Source: Variovorax boronicumulans (GTDB lineage: Bacteria > Pseudomonadota > Gammaproteobacteria > Burkholderiales > Burkholderiaceae_C). From it: 64,000 nucleotides of DNA. This document shows positions 56,181 to 64,000 of the stretch, piece by piece. Location of the stretch: the NCBI RefSeq assembly GCF_030812215.1, contig NZ_JAUSSG010000003.1, positions 124,001 through 188,000 of the forward strand, read 5' to 3'. Within the stretch, counting starts at the first letter, position 1. Each line of letters begins with the position of its first letter. Position numbers and translations under genes: made by a program. The notes beneath the pieces are model-generated. The model ran no database searches, had not been told where the DNA came from, and worked only from the letters and a program-made list of their open reading frames with translations.

Positions 56181-58154
56181 ATGTGCGGACTTGCAGGTTT
56201 TTTGGGCGGCCAGTGGCAAGGTGATTCAGCTCCTCAGCAGCTTAGAGCCATGACGGATGCGATTGCGAACCGAGGTCCTGATTCGGATGGGCAATGGCTC
56301 GACGCGGACGCCGCAATTGGCTTGGGGCACCGTCGCCTTGCCATCGTCGAGTTGTCCGGCGCCGGTGCGCAGCCCATGATTTCCACCACAGGGCGGTATG
56401 TACTTGCCTTCAATGGTGAGATCTACAACCACATGGATTTGCGCGAAGGGTTGGGCCGACACAGGCGGCCTGCTGATTGGCGCGGGCATTCGGACACCGA
56501 AACCTTGCTGGCCGGCTTCGACGCCTGGGGGATTCGTGCCACGGTGGAGCGGTCGGTTGGTATGTTCGCCTTTTCCGTTTGGGACAGGAAAACACGCACG
56601 CTCACGCTTGCGCGTGACCGCTTGGGTGAAAAGCCGATGTATTACGGCTGGCAGGGCAGCGGTCGCGCTGCGGTGTTCCTGTTCGGTTCCGAATTAAAGG
56701 CATTGCGGGCTCACCCGGCGTTCGGTGCGCAAATCAATCGCGACGCGTTGTGCCTTTTCATGCGGCACAACAGCGTGGGCGGCCACCATTCCATTTACGA
56801 GGGTGTTCACAAGCTGCTGCCAGGCAGCCTGTTGACTGTGTCGCAAGCGGCGACCGAGCCGGTTTTCCAGACTTACTGGTCGAGTGCCGAGGCGGCGCAG
56901 CGCGGTGTAGCCCAGCGATTCGAAGGGAGCGCGACAGAGGCTGTCGATGCATTGGAGATCCTGCTCAAAAAAGCTGTGCATGGACAAATGATGGCCGACG
57001 TGCCGCTCGGCGCGTTCCTTTCAGGCGGAGTTGATTCTTCTACTGTGGTTGCGCTGATGCAGTCGCAGTCGAGTCGTCCGGTCAAGACCTTCTCGATCGG
57101 TTTTCACGAGGCTGCCTATAACGAAGCCGACCATGCCAAAGCGGTGGCTCAACACTTGGGCACCGAGCACACCGAACTGTATGTCACGCCAGAACAGGCG
57201 TTGTCCGTCATTCCGAAGCTGCCCGGGCTTTATTGTGAGCCGTTTGCCGATTCATCGCAGATTCCCACGTTCCTTGTGAGCCAACTCGCGCGCCGGCACG
57301 TCACGGTCTCGCTTTCGGGCGATGCCGGAGATGAACTGTTTTGTGGTTACAACCGTTATGTGCTTACTGCGAGTTTGTGGAGGCGACTCTCTGCGGTGCC
57401 CATGCCGCTGCGGCGCACGGTGGCCCGAGGATTGACGAGCCTTTCACCGGAGCGCTTGAATCGCATTGCCGCCTACACGCCGCTCGCACGCCGGTGGGCC
57501 AACGTGGGCGACAAGTTGCACAAAGGAGCTGGCGTGATGACCGCCGGCTCGGCCGCCGAGTTGTACCGAGGCATGGTTTCTCATTGGCCTCATCCCGAGG
57601 GTTTGGTGCTTGGAGGCACCGAGCCGTCCACTGCGCTCAATACGCCGATCCCCGCGCTGTCGGGGCTGAGCGATGTCGAGCGCATGATGGCGCTCGACCT
57701 TCAGACCTATCTTCCAGATGACATCCTGACCAAGGTCGATCGTGCAGCCATGGGTGTGAGCTTGGAGACGCGCGTGCCTTTCCTGGATCATCGTGTCGTG
57801 GAGTTCGTGTGGCAACTTCCATTCGAATACAAGCGGCGCAATGAAAACGGTGCGAACACAAGCAAATGGGCTTTACGACAGGTCCTGTTTAGGCATGTGC
57901 CCAAGGCCCTGATCGAGCGTCCCAAGATGGGATTCGGTGTGCCCATCGACAGTTGGCTGCGCGGCCCGCTGCGGCCTTGGGCGGAGGATTTGCTCAGCGA
58001 GGCTCGCTTGAAGCGAGAGGGCTTTTTCAATCCGGGACCCATACGCAAGAAATGGGCTGAACATGTCAGCGGGCAGCGCAACTGGCAGCATCAACTTTGG
58101 TGCGTGCTGATGTTCCAGGCGTGGTTGGCAGAGCAACTGCCGGTGACACCATGA
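56181..58154 (+). CDS. AsnB-like glutamine amidotransferase of the polysaccharide pathway
   Basis: 657 residues. The glutaminase domain begins MCGLAGFLGG, so Cys2 becomes the N-terminal nucleophile; RGPDSDGQW and FNGEIYNH follow. The synthetase domain has the PP-loop LSGGVDSSTVVAL. In polysaccharide loci such enzymes (WbpS-like) turn uronic acids into amides, which fits the TviB/TviC pair upstream. A start at the ATG directly before the Cys codon is required for activity. The stop overlaps a remnant gene. Confidence 0.88.
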   Translation: MCGLAGFLGGQWQGDSAPQQLRAMTDAIANRGPDSDGQWLDADAAIGLGHRRLAIVELSGAGAQPMISTTGRYVLAFNGEIYNHMDLREGLGRHRRPADWRGHSDTETLLAGFDAWGIRATVERSVGMFAFSVWDRKTRTLTLARDRLGEKPMYYGWQGSGRAAVFLFGSELKALRAHPAFGAQINRDALCLFMRHNSVGGHHSIYEGVHKLLPGSLLTVSQAATEPVFQTYWSSAEAAQRGVAQRFEGSATEAVDALEILLKKAVHGQMMADVPLGAFLSGGVDSSTVVALMQSQSSRPVKTFSIGFHEAAYNEADHAKAVAQHLGTEHTELYVTPEQALSVIPKLPGLYCEPFADSSQIPTFLVSQLARRHVTVSLSGDAGDELFCGYNRYVLTASLWRRLSAVPMPLRRTVARGLTSLSPERLNRIAAYTPLARRWANVGDKLHKGAGVMTAGSAAELYRGMVSHWPHPEGLVLGGTEPSTALNTPIPALSGLSDVERMMALDLQTYLPDDILTKVDRAAMGVSLETRVPFLDHRVVEFVWQLPFEYKRRNENGANTSKWALRQVLFRHVPKALIERPKMGFGVPIDSWLRGPLRPWAEDLLSEARLKREGFFNPGPIRKKWAEHVSGQRNWQHQLWCVLMFQAWLAEQLPVTP

Positions 58155-58297
58155 AGCGATTGATGTTCGTTGTTTTGGAAGACTGGTACTTCGCTCCTCA
58201 TCGTCTTCAGTTGTCACTGCGCGCAAGGGCCACGGTATCGCGGGGCTGTCTTGTGTCGCATGACCATTCATCAATAGAGATGACTGTCAAATCGTGA
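58151..58297 (+). pseudogene. Remnant of a glycosyltransferase, kept as a 48-codon bridging frame
   Basis: The first 22 residues, MKRLMFVVLEDWYFAPHRLQ and two more, match the start of family 4 glycosyltransferases, which are usually about 370 residues. The frame then ends after 48 codons. The ATG overlaps the amidotransferase stop and the TGA overlaps the GTG start of the next gene. Most of the gene was deleted while both overlaps were kept. Confidence 0.65.
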
Positions 58298-59412
58298 AAT
58301 TCCTTTTAATCGCCAGCTTAGCGGATTCGTTGCTTAATTTTCGCGGCCCGTTGATTGCGGCCTTGCAGGCGCGTGGCTTTTCCGTTCATGTGGCGGCGCC
58401 GGATATACCAATGGGCAGCACGATTCGTCTCCAATTGGAAACTCGGGGATTAAATGTGCACAGCATCCCATTGATGCGCACCGGCACGAGCCCGACAAAG
58501 GACTTGCAGACATTCTGGGCGTTGATCGGCTTGATTCGTCGCATTCGACCGCAGGTTGTTATGGGTTACACGATCAAGCCGGTTATCTACGGCTCGCTTT
58601 CTGCTTGGTTGGTAGGTGTGCCGAGGCGGTTTGCGCTGATCACGGGACTCGGGTATGCGTTTCAAGGCGGCGAGCAGCGCGGACGCTTGCAGCAACTCGT
58701 GCAACGCCTCTATCGGCTGGCGCTTGGAAGGGTGCACAAGGTTTTTTTCCAGAACCCGGATGACGAAGCGTTGTTCCGTGAGCGAGGCATCTTGGTCGCC
58801 GACACGCCATCATGCGTAGTGAACGGCTCAGGTGTCGATGTGGCCTGTTTCACGGTAGCTCCGCTGCCAACTGGACCTGTCCGCTTCTTGTTGATTGCTC
58901 GTTTGCTCGGTGACAAAGGTGTGCGGGAATATGCTCAGGCTGCACGCCGTATTCGCGATCGCCATCCAGAGGTGGAGTTCGCCGTGGTGGGCTGGATCGA
59001 CTCCAATCCCGATGCCATTGCGAAGGAGGAGTTGGATGCCTGGATCGCTGAGGGCACACTGAATTATCTGGGCCGTTTGTCCGACGTGCGTCCAGCCATC
59101 GCGGACTGCAGCGTCTATGTGCTGCCTTCTTATCGAGAAGGTACACCCCGCACAGTCTTGGAGGCTATGGCAATGGGGCGGCCGGTCATCACCACCGACG
59201 CACCAGGTTGTCGCGAGACAGTGACCGATGGGGAGAGCGGTTTCTTGGTACCAATCAAATCGGTGGATGCCTTGGAGCGGGCCATGCTCAAGTTTATTGA
59301 GAACCCCAAGTTGGTTCTACGGATGGGGCAGCGCGCACGCGAGATTGCAGAAGAAAAATATGACGTTCACAAGGTTAACGCTGTGATGCTGCGTGAGATG
59401 GGAATTTCATGA
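58294..59412 (+). CDS. Glycosyltransferase family 4, PglA/WbpT-like
   Basis: 372 residues, starting at a GTG. LLIASLADSLLNFRGPLIAALQARGFSVHVAAPD, then VVMGYTIKPVIYGSLSAWLVGVPRRFALITGLGYAF, and the donor site VYVLPSYREGTPRTVLEAMAMGRPVITTDAPGCRETV. PglA-type enzymes add alpha-GalNAc to undecaprenyl-linked bacillosamine. Its place next to pglC, pglD and pglE homologues suggests it adds the second sugar. Confidence 0.87.
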   Translation: MKFLLIASLADSLLNFRGPLIAALQARGFSVHVAAPDIPMGSTIRLQLETRGLNVHSIPLMRTGTSPTKDLQTFWALIGLIRRIRPQVVMGYTIKPVIYGSLSAWLVGVPRRFALITGLGYAFQGGEQRGRLQQLVQRLYRLALGRVHKVFFQNPDDEALFRERGILVADTPSCVVNGSGVDVACFTVAPLPTGPVRFLLIARLLGDKGVREYAQAARRIRDRHPEVEFAVVGWIDSNPDAIAKEELDAWIAEGTLNYLGRLSDVRPAIADCSVYVLPSYREGTPRTVLEAMAMGRPVITTDAPGCRETVTDGESGFLVPIKSVDALERAMLKFIENPKLVLRMGQRAREIAEEKYDVHKVNAVMLREMGIS

Positions 59413-60014
59413 AACGACTGATTGACGTCTCTCTGTCTCTGGTGGCCTTCGTCTTTTTTGGGCTTCCGCTGCTGCTTCTCGCGTGGCAGATTCGGCGCAA
59501 GCTCGGAAGCCCAGTGTTCTTCCGTCAAGCCCGCCCGGGCTTGCATGGTCGTCCGTTCCAGATGGTCAAGTTCCGCACCATGACAGCTGCGCGTGCATCA
59601 GATGGTCAGCTGCTTCCTGACGCCGAGCGGCTGACGGCATTCGGCCGCTTCTTGCGCGCCAGCAGTCTCGACGAGTTGCCCGAACTCTGGAACGTGCTCA
59701 AGGGCGACATGAGCCTTGTCGGCCCGCGTCCTTTGCTGATGGACTACCTGCCGCTGTACTCCGCCGAGCAATCCCGTCGCCATGAGGTGCGCCCGGGCAT
59801 CACCGGATGGGCGCAGATCAACGGTCGCAACGCATTGAGCTGGGACGAGAAGTTCAAGCTCGACGTCTGGTACGTGGACAACCGATCGCTCTGGCTCGAC
59901 ATCAAGATCCTGTGGCTGACGGTGCGCAAGGTGCTGGTGCGTGATGGCATCAGTGCGGCGGGCGAGGCCACGATGCCGCGCTTTACCGGATCGCGAATGG
60001 AGCACGAGCAATGA
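59409..60014 (+). CDS. pglC: Initiating phosphoglycosyl transferase, PglC-like
   Basis: 201 residues, the small monotopic phosphoglycosyl transferase type. A re-entrant hydrophobic helix (VSLSLVAFVFFGLPLLLLAW), the cofactor/phosphate stretch PGLHGRPFQMVKFRTM, the catalytic Asp-Glu pair in SSLDELPELWNVLKGDMSLVGPRPLL and the closing RPGITGWAQINGRN are all present. It loads the first sugar phosphate onto undecaprenyl phosphate. Neighbouring genes suggest that sugar is di-N-acetylbacillosamine. Confidence 0.92.
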   Translation: MKRLIDVSLSLVAFVFFGLPLLLLAWQIRRKLGSPVFFRQARPGLHGRPFQMVKFRTMTAARASDGQLLPDAERLTAFGRFLRASSLDELPELWNVLKGDMSLVGPRPLLMDYLPLYSAEQSRRHEVRPGITGWAQINGRNALSWDEKFKLDVWYVDNRSLWLDIKILWLTVRKVLVRDGISAAGEATMPRFTGSRMEHEQ

Positions 60015-60673
60015 CGCTGCCGCTTTATGCCGTGTACGGTGCCAGTGGCTGCGGCCGCGGCGTGATGCCGTTGGCTCGTGCTCAGCTCGCACGCGAGGGA
60101 ATTCCCGCAGCCCAATTGGTGTTTGTGGACGATCAGCCCGAAGCCGCTGAGGTCAATGGGCATCGCGTGCTGCGCTATGCGGAGTTCATGCGGGCCGATG
60201 CGAGCACAAGACACATCGTGATTGCCATTTCGAACAGCGCAGTGCGCCAGGTGCTGGCCGATCGCTGCGCGGCCGATGGTGTGCGGGCCTGGACGGTTCA
60301 GGCTGCCAATGCAGTGGTCATGGACGATGTCTCGCTAGGCGAGGGCGCTGCGCTCAGTCCGTTCGTCACGCTCACCTCCAACATCCGCATCGGCAGGCAC
60401 TTTCACGCCAACCTGTATAGCTATGTCGAGCACGATTCCGTGATCGGCGACTTCGTCACCTTCGCGCCGGGCGCCAAGTGCAATGGCAATGTGCATATCG
60501 AAGACCACGCTTATATCGGCGCTGGTGCTGTCATCAAGCAAGGCAAGCCGGGCAAGCCTCTGGTGATCGGCCGTGGTGCCTTGGTCGGCATGGGCGCGGT
60601 GGTCACGCGAGACGTGCCGCCTGGCATTACCGTGGTTGGCAACCCCGCCAGACCATTCATCAAAAAAGGCTGA
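60011..60673 (+). CDS. pglD: Sugar O/N-acetyltransferase, PglD/NeuD-like
   Basis: 220 residues. An N-terminal nucleotide-sugar binding domain (YAVYGASGCGRGVMPLARAQL) and a left-handed beta-helix (GEGAALSPFVTLTSNIRIGRHFHANLYSYVEHDSVIGDFVTFAPGAKCNGNVHIEDHAYIGAGAVI). PglD acetylates the 4-amino group of UDP-4-amino-sugar to give UDP-di-N-acetylbacillosamine. It overlaps pglC by four bases. Confidence 0.88.
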   Translation: MTLPLYAVYGASGCGRGVMPLARAQLAREGIPAAQLVFVDDQPEAAEVNGHRVLRYAEFMRADASTRHIVIAISNSAVRQVLADRCAADGVRAWTVQAANAVVMDDVSLGEGAALSPFVTLTSNIRIGRHFHANLYSYVEHDSVIGDFVTFAPGAKCNGNVHIEDHAYIGAGAVIKQGKPGKPLVIGRGALVGMGAVVTRDVPPGITVVGNPARPFIKKG

Positions 60674-60679
60674 ACTGTT

Positions 60680-61867
60680 GTGTTGAACACCCCCTTCTCC
60701 CCGTGGCCGAGCTTCACCACCGAAGAAGCCGATGCCGTGCAACGCGTGCTCCTGTCCAACAAGGTCAACTACTGGACAGGCCAGGAATGCCGCGAGTTCG
60801 AAAAGGAATTCGCCGCATGGGCGGGCACCGCGCATGCGCTCGCGCTGGCCAACGGCACACTTGCTTTGGACGTGATCCTCAAGGGCATGGGCATCGGGCC
60901 GGGTGACGAAGTCATCGTCACGCCGCGCACCTTCATCGCCAGCGTGTCTTGCGTCGCGAATGCCGGGGCGACGCCGGTGTTTGCGGATGTCGATACGGAA
61001 AGCGGCAACCTCTCGGCCGAGACCATTGCCAAGGTCGTCACCCCGCGCACCAAGGCCGTCATCTGCGTGCATCTGGCAGGCTGGCCGTGCGACATGGACC
61101 CGATCATGGCGCTCGCCGCCACGCACGGCTTCAAGGTCATCGAAGACTGCGCACAGGCGCATGGCGCGCGCTACAAGGGCCGCTCGGTCGGCGCCATCGG
61201 CCATGCGAGTGCCTGGTCTTTCTGCCAGGACAAGATCATGACCACGGGTGGCGAGGGCGGCATGGTCACCACCGACGACGAAGCGCTGTGGCGCGCCATG
61301 TGGGAATACAAGGACCACGGCAAGAGCTATGAAGCCGTGTACGAGCGCAAGCACGCGCCGGGCTTTCGCTGGCTGCACGAAAGCTTTGGCACCAACTGGC
61401 GCATGCTGGAGATGCAGGCCGTCATCGGCCGCATCCAGCTGCAGCGCATGGCCGAATGGACCGCCGCGCGCAACCGCCATGCGCAGGCGCTCTGCGATGC
61501 GGCGCGTCCGCATGCTGCGGTGCGGGTGCCGTCCTTCGCGGCTCACACGGCGGCTGGCAGCGTGCATGCCAACTACAAATGCTATGTGTATGTGCAGCCC
61601 GAGCGGCTCGCGCCCGGTTGGAGCCGCGACCGCATCGCCGATGCCGTGCAGGCCCACGGGGTACCCTGCTATCAAGGCTCCTGTTCCGAGGTGTATCTGG
61701 AGCGGGCTTTCGACGGCACGGGCTGGCGCCCCAATGAACCCTTGCCCGTTGCGCGCGCGCTCGGCGAAACAAGCCTGATGTTCCTCGTGCACCCGACGCT
61801 CACGCCGACTGAAATCGACAAAAGCTGCACGGTCATTGCACAGGTGCTGGCCGAGGCATCAGCGTGA
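60680..61867 (+). CDS. pglE: DegT-type aminotransferase, PglE-like
   Basis: 395 residues starting at a GTG. PLP-enzyme text: NYWTGQECREFEKEFAAWAGTAHALALANGTLALDVIL, VIEDCAQAHGA, and the Schiff-base Lys in SFCQDKIMTTGGEGG. It would aminate the 4-keto sugar in the bacillosamine pathway. The dehydratase that makes that keto sugar (PglF/WbpM-type) is not in the window and may lie beyond Wzc. Confidence 0.9.
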   Translation: MLNTPFSPWPSFTTEEADAVQRVLLSNKVNYWTGQECREFEKEFAAWAGTAHALALANGTLALDVILKGMGIGPGDEVIVTPRTFIASVSCVANAGATPVFADVDTESGNLSAETIAKVVTPRTKAVICVHLAGWPCDMDPIMALAATHGFKVIEDCAQAHGARYKGRSVGAIGHASAWSFCQDKIMTTGGEGGMVTTDDEALWRAMWEYKDHGKSYEAVYERKHAPGFRWLHESFGTNWRMLEMQAVIGRIQLQRMAEWTAARNRHAQALCDAARPHAAVRVPSFAAHTAAGSVHANYKCYVYVQPERLAPGWSRDRIADAVQAHGVPCYQGSCSEVYLERAFDGTGWRPNEPLPVARALGETSLMFLVHPTLTPTEIDKSCTVIAQVLAEASA

Positions 61868-62232
61868 CCGCGCTCGGGCGGCTGATGGCGGGTACCGCGC
61901 TGTGGCGCGGTCTGCTGCTGGCCGCCATGCTGGCGATGTTGGTGCTCTGCCTGGCGCCCGCGTCGCCCGCATTGCCGAGCACGGGATGGGACAAGGGCAA
62001 CCATGCATTGGGCTTCGTGGTGCTGGCGGTTCTGTCGCACCGGGCTTGGCCGGAGCGCGCGCTCATTACATTGCCAGGGCTGCTGGCTTACGCGGGGCTC
62101 ATCGAGATCTTGCAATCCTTCACGCCCGACCGGTTTGCCGAATGGGGCGACATCGGGGCGAGCGGGGTCGGGTTGCTGATCGGCGAGGTGCTGGCGCGAG
62201 GGATTCGGCATTGGCTGCCCCAACGCTCGTGA
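61864..62232 (+). CDS. VanZ-family membrane protein
   Basis: 122 residues, starting at a GTG overlapping the previous stop. Four short hydrophobic segments and the VanZ signature W.KGNHALGFVVLAVLS ... YAGLIEILQSFTPDRFAEWGDIGASGVGLLIG are present. VanZ-like proteins occur in many polysaccharide loci without a settled role. Confidence 0.85.
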   Translation: MTALGRLMAGTALWRGLLLAAMLAMLVLCLAPASPALPSTGWDKGNHALGFVVLAVLSHRAWPERALITLPGLLAYAGLIEILQSFTPDRFAEWGDIGASGVGLLIGEVLARGIRHWLPQRS

Positions 62233-62370
62233 ACGAGCCTGTATGCGCGCCAAAGGGGTAGTTACTGTTGGCAACTAAAATGAAATTTGGAAGGGAGTTC
62301 TTATTGTGATGAACCGTTTTGCGCTATCGCCGCTCTCGGATGCCGCCGGTCTGATGCTCGGCCACGTGCG

Positions 62371-62805
62371 ATGAAGTCGGTCCTGGTCATTTGCATCGGC
62401 AACATCTGCCGCAGTCCGATGGGGCAGGCGCTGATCGCCGCTGCGCTGCCGCACGTAGACGTCAAGTCGGCGGGCATCGGGGCATTGGTGGGCCACTCCG
62501 CCGATCCGTTGGCGCGTGAGCTCATGGCCGAGCGCGGGATCGATATCGAACACCACCGCGCGCGTCAGCTCACCAACCAGATGTGCCAGCAGGCCGACTT
62601 GATCCTGGTCATGGACGAAGAGCAGCGCTTGCATGTCAACAAGAACCACCCGCTCACACGCGGCAAGTTGTTTCGTCTCGGTGAAGTCGCGCGCGTGGAC
62701 ATCCCCGATCCCTATCGCCTGGGCCGCCCGGCCTTCGAGCGAGCCCTGAAACTCATCGACGACGGCGCGAGTGCGTGGGTCGAACGCATCAAGAAACTTT
62801 CATGA
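62371..62805 (+). CDS. wzb: Low-molecular-weight protein tyrosine phosphatase
   Basis: 144 residues. The catalytic loop is CIGNICRS with nucleophile Cys8 and Arg14; the general acid Asp is in VDIPDPYRLG. It removes phosphate from the C-terminal tyrosines of Wzc and so controls polymer length and export. A 138-bp gap follows vanZ, containing a possible separate promoter (TTGGCA near 62266). The stop overlaps wzc. Confidence 0.92.
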   Translation: MKSVLVICIGNICRSPMGQALIAAALPHVDVKSAGIGALVGHSADPLARELMAERGIDIEHHRARQLTNQMCQQADLILVMDEEQRLHVNKNHPLTRGKLFRLGEVARVDIPDPYRLGRPAFERALKLIDDGASAWVERIKKLS

Positions 62806-64000
62806 CTGCTCTTGCTTCTTCTCCGGTGTCTCCGGCTCCGGTTGTTACGTCGCCGCGCGATGATGACGATGTCATTCACCTGTCCGAATACCTCGACATC
62901 CTGATTGATCGCAAATGGCTGGTGGCCGGCATTACTCTTGTTGCTGTTGTGTTGGGCGTTGCCTACGCGCTGCTGTCCACGCCGATCTATCAATCCAATC
63001 TGCTGGTCCAGGTCGAAGACTCCGCGCCGGATGCGAAGAACTTCCTCGGGGACACCGCCAACCTGTTCGACGTGAAGACACCAGCAACCGGTGAAATTCA
63101 GATCATTCGATCGCGCATGGTCATGGGGGGGGCGGTGGAGGCAACACGCCTGTACATCAACGCGCAACCGCGCCGCATTCCTCTGATTGGCGAGTGGCTC
63201 TCACGACGTGCCAAGACTCTGTCGGAACCCGGATTTTTCGGCATGGATGGCTACGTGTCAGGTACTGAGGCAATCGGCATCGACAAATTCGACGTGCCGC
63301 CTGCCCTCGAGGACCAACAGCCCTTCACGATCACCGCGGGGGCCGAGGGCCAGTACACGCTCACGCATCCTGATCTGTCAGCTCCGCTGACGGGAACCGT
63401 TGGCACGCTGCTGAGCCAGGGGACGCCCGACGGCACCATCACGCTGATGGTGTCGAAGCTCGATGGAAAGCCGGGGGCCGAATTCATCGTTTCCCGCGCC
63501 TCCCTGCTGGCGACCACCGAGGACTTGCAGAAGCGGGCACAACTCAGCGAGCAAGGCAAGCAATCGAACGTGATCAGCGTGACGCTCGAAGACAGCAACC
63601 GAGACCGTTTGCGGCGAATCCTCAACGAAATCGGTGCGCAGTATGTGCACCAAAACATCGAACGGAAGGCGGCCGAAGCTGAGAAGACCCTGGAGTTTCT
63701 GGACGACCAACTTCCCGAGTTCAAGAAGCAACTCGAAGCTTCCGAAGATGCCTATGCGAGCTTCCGCAACAAGAACGGCACGATTGCCTTCGACGAGGAG
63801 GCCAAAGCGATGCTCAACCAAACCGTGGAGTTGCAAAAGCAACTGCTCGAGGCGGATCAGTTGCGGCGCGATCTGCGTTCGCGCTTTACCGCGACAAATC
63901 CGAAGGTGGGCGTGATCGATGGCCAGATATCTGCGATCCGCCGGCAACTTGATCAAATTGACAGCCGTGTGAGTGCGATGCCGGTCGTTCAGCGCGACGC
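62802..64000 (+). CDS. wzc: Polysaccharide co-polymerase/tyrosine kinase Wzc (N-terminal part)
   Basis: The frame opens at an ATG overlapping the wzb stop and runs to the window edge (399 codons). After an acidic N-terminus come IHLSEYLDILIDRKWLVAG and the first membrane helix (LVAGITLVAVVLGVAYALL, about residues 43-62), then the Wzz domain: STPIYQSNLLVQVED, VKTPATGEIQIIRSR, and coiled-coil text around FLDDQLPEFKKQLEASEDAYASFR. The kinase domain lies outside the window. It sets chain length together with Wzb and Wza. Confidence 0.92.
   Translation, partial: MTALASSPVSPAPVVTSPRDDDDVIHLSEYLDILIDRKWLVAGITLVAVVLGVAYALLSTPIYQSNLLVQVEDSAPDAKNFLGDTANLFDVKTPATGEIQIIRSRMVMGGAVEATRLYINAQPRRIPLIGEWLSRRAKTLSEPGFFGMDGYVSGTEAIGIDKFDVPPALEDQQPFTITAGAEGQYTLTHPDLSAPLTGTVGTLLSQGTPDGTITLMVSKLDGKPGAEFIVSRASLLATTEDLQKRAQLSEQGKQSNVISVTLEDSNRDRLRRILNEIGAQYVHQNIERKAAEAEKTLEFLDDQLPEFKKQLEASEDAYASFRNKNGTIAFDEEAKAMLNQTVELQKQLLEADQLRRDLRSRFTATNPKVGVIDGQISAIRRQLDQIDSRVSAMPVVQRD

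Noticed and set aside
56068-56253. 61-codon frame before the AsnB-like gene
   Set aside because: It overlaps the start of the amidotransferase gene in another frame, has no ribosome-binding site and no similarity to anything recognised.

Overview
The window is a high-GC chromosomal segment that reads like a betaproteobacterium of the order Burkholderiales, most likely Comamonadaceae and close to Variovorax. This is inferred from protein families, gene order and intergenic repeats; no database search was run. It holds no insertion sequence, integrase, CRISPR array or rRNA. One tRNA gene was found.

Layout. 1-5.5 kb is a molybdenum block: the end of ModA, a short ModC, a ParDE-like toxin-antitoxin pair, an FdhF/YdeP-type molybdopterin oxidoreductase and FdhD. 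5.5-12.5 kb holds a VIT-family transporter, a b-type cytochrome, and a selenium-linked block in which tRNA 2-selenouridine synthase (selU) is the last gene of a PhnDCEE-like ABC transporter operon facing a divergent selD. 12.5-21.5 kb is mixed: an FtsX-type permease, an OLD-like ATPase without its nuclease domain, a lipoprotein joining YceK to a catalytically dead archaemetzincin fold, an orphan antitoxin with a toxin stub, a LysR/MFS pair, slyX and a hemolysin III homologue. 21.5-28.6 kb is a respiratory operon, cyoABCD-SURF1-regB-regA. 28.8-43.9 kb is mostly housekeeping: an MFS (MHS) carrier, a HAD phosphatase, a polar amino-acid ABC importer with a 2-oxoglutarate oxygenase, fabV with a truncated haemoglobin and a reductase, radC/smr, slpA-ispH, a serine/threonine dehydratase, and serS next to tRNA-Ser(CGA).

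45 kb to the end is a Wzx/Wzy-type surface polysaccharide locus: export lipoprotein Wza, UDP-HexNAc dehydrogenase and epimerase (TviB/TviC), a VioA-like aminotransferase, flippase, polymerase, glycosyltransferases, an AsnB-like amidotransferase, PglC/PglD/PglE-like genes, VanZ, the phosphatase Wzb and the start of the kinase Wzc. Its core (about 49.8-55.2 kb) is clearly AT-richer than the rest, which suggests horizontal acquisition.

The most unusual observation is a repeat family present in four within-operon gaps (cyoC/cyoD, two gaps of the amino-acid ABC operon, slpA/ispH). At every site the gap is read through by an open frame. In three cases this is a separate mini-ORF whose start overlaps the upstream stop and whose stop overlaps the downstream start; in the fourth the repeat forms the C-terminal tail of a permease and is followed by a 10-codon mini-ORF. 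A decayed glycosyltransferase at 58.15 kb keeps the same two-sided overlap. This points to selection for uninterrupted translation across operon junctions and to a repeat that can invade operons without breaking translational coupling.
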